Assembly: GCF_018141005.1 (NCBI RefSeq)
Contig: NZ_CP046582.1
Coordinates: 62,001-126,000, forward strand
From: Erwinia sp. E602
Lineage (GTDB): Bacteria > Pseudomonadota > Gammaproteobacteria > Enterobacterales > Enterobacteriaceae
DNA length: 64,000 bases
Direction of reading: 5' to 3'
In this document: piece by piece, positions 63,110-64,000 of the stretch
How the letters are laid out: each line of letters starts with the position of its first letter
Numbering within the stretch: position 1 is the first letter of the stretch
Translations under genes and position numbers: made by a program
The notes under the pieces: model-generated
The model's input: only the letters and a program-made list of their open reading frames with translations
Told to the model about the DNA's origin: nothing
Databases searched by the model: none

Positions 63110-63997
63110 TTAAACCGCCAGCGCCGCGGGCAGCTGCTCACGCATCCAGCTGATAAAGCTGCGGCGCTTCTCTGACGGGCTGAGATCCTGCCGCCACAGC
63201 AGATGGATCGGCCGGCTGCTCTGTCGCCACGGCTGTAGCAGCTCCACCAGCCGCCCGGCGGCGATATCCTCCGCCAGCAGAATACGCGGCTGCAGGATCA
63301 GCCCGGCTCCGGCCAGCGCCGCCTGGCGCAGCGCCTGGCCGTCGTTGCAGACAAAGCTGCCGTCGGTCGGCCACGGAATACCGGCAAACTGCCAGGCGTT
63401 GCTTTTGTTCCACGCCATATTGCACAGGCAGCGGTGCTGGTACAGATCCTGCGGCGTCTGCGGGGTGCCGTGCTGCGCCAGATACTCCGGCGTGGCGCAC
63501 ACCACCATCTGATACTCGCCGAGGAGCTGGGCGACCAGCCCGTCGCCGGCGTTCAGCCTGCCGACGCGCAGCGCAAAATCAAAGCCTTCGGCAATCAGAT
63601 CGACAAAGCTGTCGTTCAGATCCAGCTCAATCTTCACCTGCGGATAGCGCCGCTGGTAAGCGGCCACCACCCCGGCCACCGCGCTGGCCCCCAGATTGAG
63701 CGGGGCGCTGATGCGCAGCAGGCCGGACGGGGTGCCCTTCATCTGTTCCACGCTCTCTTCCGCCTGCCGCAGCTGTAACAGCGCGGCTTTGCACTGCCGG
63801 TAGTAGCTCTCGCCGGCCTCGGTCAGGCTCTGGCGGCGGGTGTTGCGCTGCAGCAGGCGCGCGTCCAGCGCCTGTTCCAGCTGGCGGACGTGCTTGCCGA
63901 CCATCACCGCGGTGATGTCCAGCCGGCGGGCGGCCTCGCTAAAGTTGCCGCTCTCCACCGCGCAGATAAAAGCCTCGATACTGCGTAATTTATCCAT
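63110..63997 (-). CDS. LysR-family transcriptional regulator
   Basis: 295 residues, complete at the right edge (ATG 63997). N-terminal winged HTH: MDKLRSIEAFICAVESGNFS, EAARRLDITAVMVGKHVRQL, with LLQRNTRRQSLTEAGESYY. The C-terminal periplasmic-binding-like effector domain follows (GLLRISAPLNLGASAV, LDLNDSFVDLIAEGFDFALR). This belongs to the large DhcR/YhjC-like subgroup. In E. coli the yhjC LysR gene lies close to yhjE, so the place is similar, but I cannot claim orthology. The target genes are unknown; the small membrane protein gene lies 75 nt downstream on the same strand. Confidence 0.9.
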   Translation of the reverse strand: MDKLRSIEAFICAVESGNFSEAARRLDITAVMVGKHVRQLEQALDARLLQRNTRRQSLTEAGESYYRQCKAALLQLRQAEESVEQMKGTPSGLLRISAPLNLGASAVAGVVAAYQRRYPQVKIELDLNDSFVDLIAEGFDFALRVGRLNAGDGLVAQLLGEYQMVVCATPEYLAQHGTPQTPQDLYQHRCLCNMAWNKSNAWQFAGIPWPTDGSFVCNDGQALRQAALAGAGLILQPRILLAEDIAAGRLVELLQPWRQSSRPIHLLWRQDLSPSEKRRSFISWMREQLPAALAV

Positions 63998-64000
63998 GAT

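Overview
The window reads as chromosomal DNA of a GC-rich member of the Enterobacterales. From about 25.3 kb to the right edge it follows the E. coli K-12 eptB-dpp-bcs-pdeK-dctA-yhjJ-pdeH-yhjG-yhjE neighbourhood, with insertions and losses. A bcsD-containing cellulose operon and the accessory siderophore block point to an Erwinia, Pantoea, Serratia or Dickeya-like lineage. The species cannot be fixed from the sequence alone. No rRNA, tRNA, insertion sequence, prophage or CRISPR array was recognised.

Bases 1-18.1 kb. A family 1 ABC transporter (UgpC-like ATPase and a cut-off UgpB-like binding protein) abuts an accessory siderophore locus. The locus has a free-standing condensation protein resembling VibH, a 1529-residue Cy-Cy-A NRPS, an LLM-class flavin monooxygenase, a FepB/FepD/FepG-type uptake system without its ATPase, a TonB-dependent receptor, and a C-T-C NRPS. 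The two NRPS proteins together reproduce the Cy-Cy-A-C-T-C order of VibF of vibriobactin synthesis, cut into two polypeptides on opposite strands. The first carries a carrier-like domain that has lost its phosphopantetheine serine. Three Fur-like operators control the locus. Starter genes for 2,3-dihydroxybenzoate, an aryl carrier protein, amine supply and a phosphopantetheinyl transferase are absent and must be elsewhere.

Bases 18.1-25.3 kb. An AT-rich leader precedes a classical autotransporter gene, followed by a CaiF/GrlA-type regulator. Next come a membrane protein, a Mesh1-like HD hydrolase, and the organic peroxide pair ohrR and ohr.

Bases 25.3-57.1 kb. eptB (lipid A/core phosphoethanolamine transferase), dppABCDF (dipeptide uptake) and a cellulose operon (bcsO-like, bcsQ, A, B, C, D, Z) with a convergent bcsE. 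It is followed by two c-di-GMP phosphodiesterase genes: pdeK, here without its GGDEF domain, and pdeH behind a near-consensus flagellar sigma-28 promoter. dctA, yhjJ, a PL5-type alginate-lyase-like gene in the usual kdgK position, and the AsmA-family yhjG complete the block. BcsA PilZ, BcsE GIL and the two EAL proteins make this a c-di-GMP-centred sessility/motility module.

Bases 57.1-64 kb. A HigBA-like toxin-antitoxin pair, the MFS transporter yhjE, a structured leader with an MgtL-like proline-rich short ORF in front of mgtA (Mg2+ P-type ATPase), a small membrane protein and a LysR regulator.
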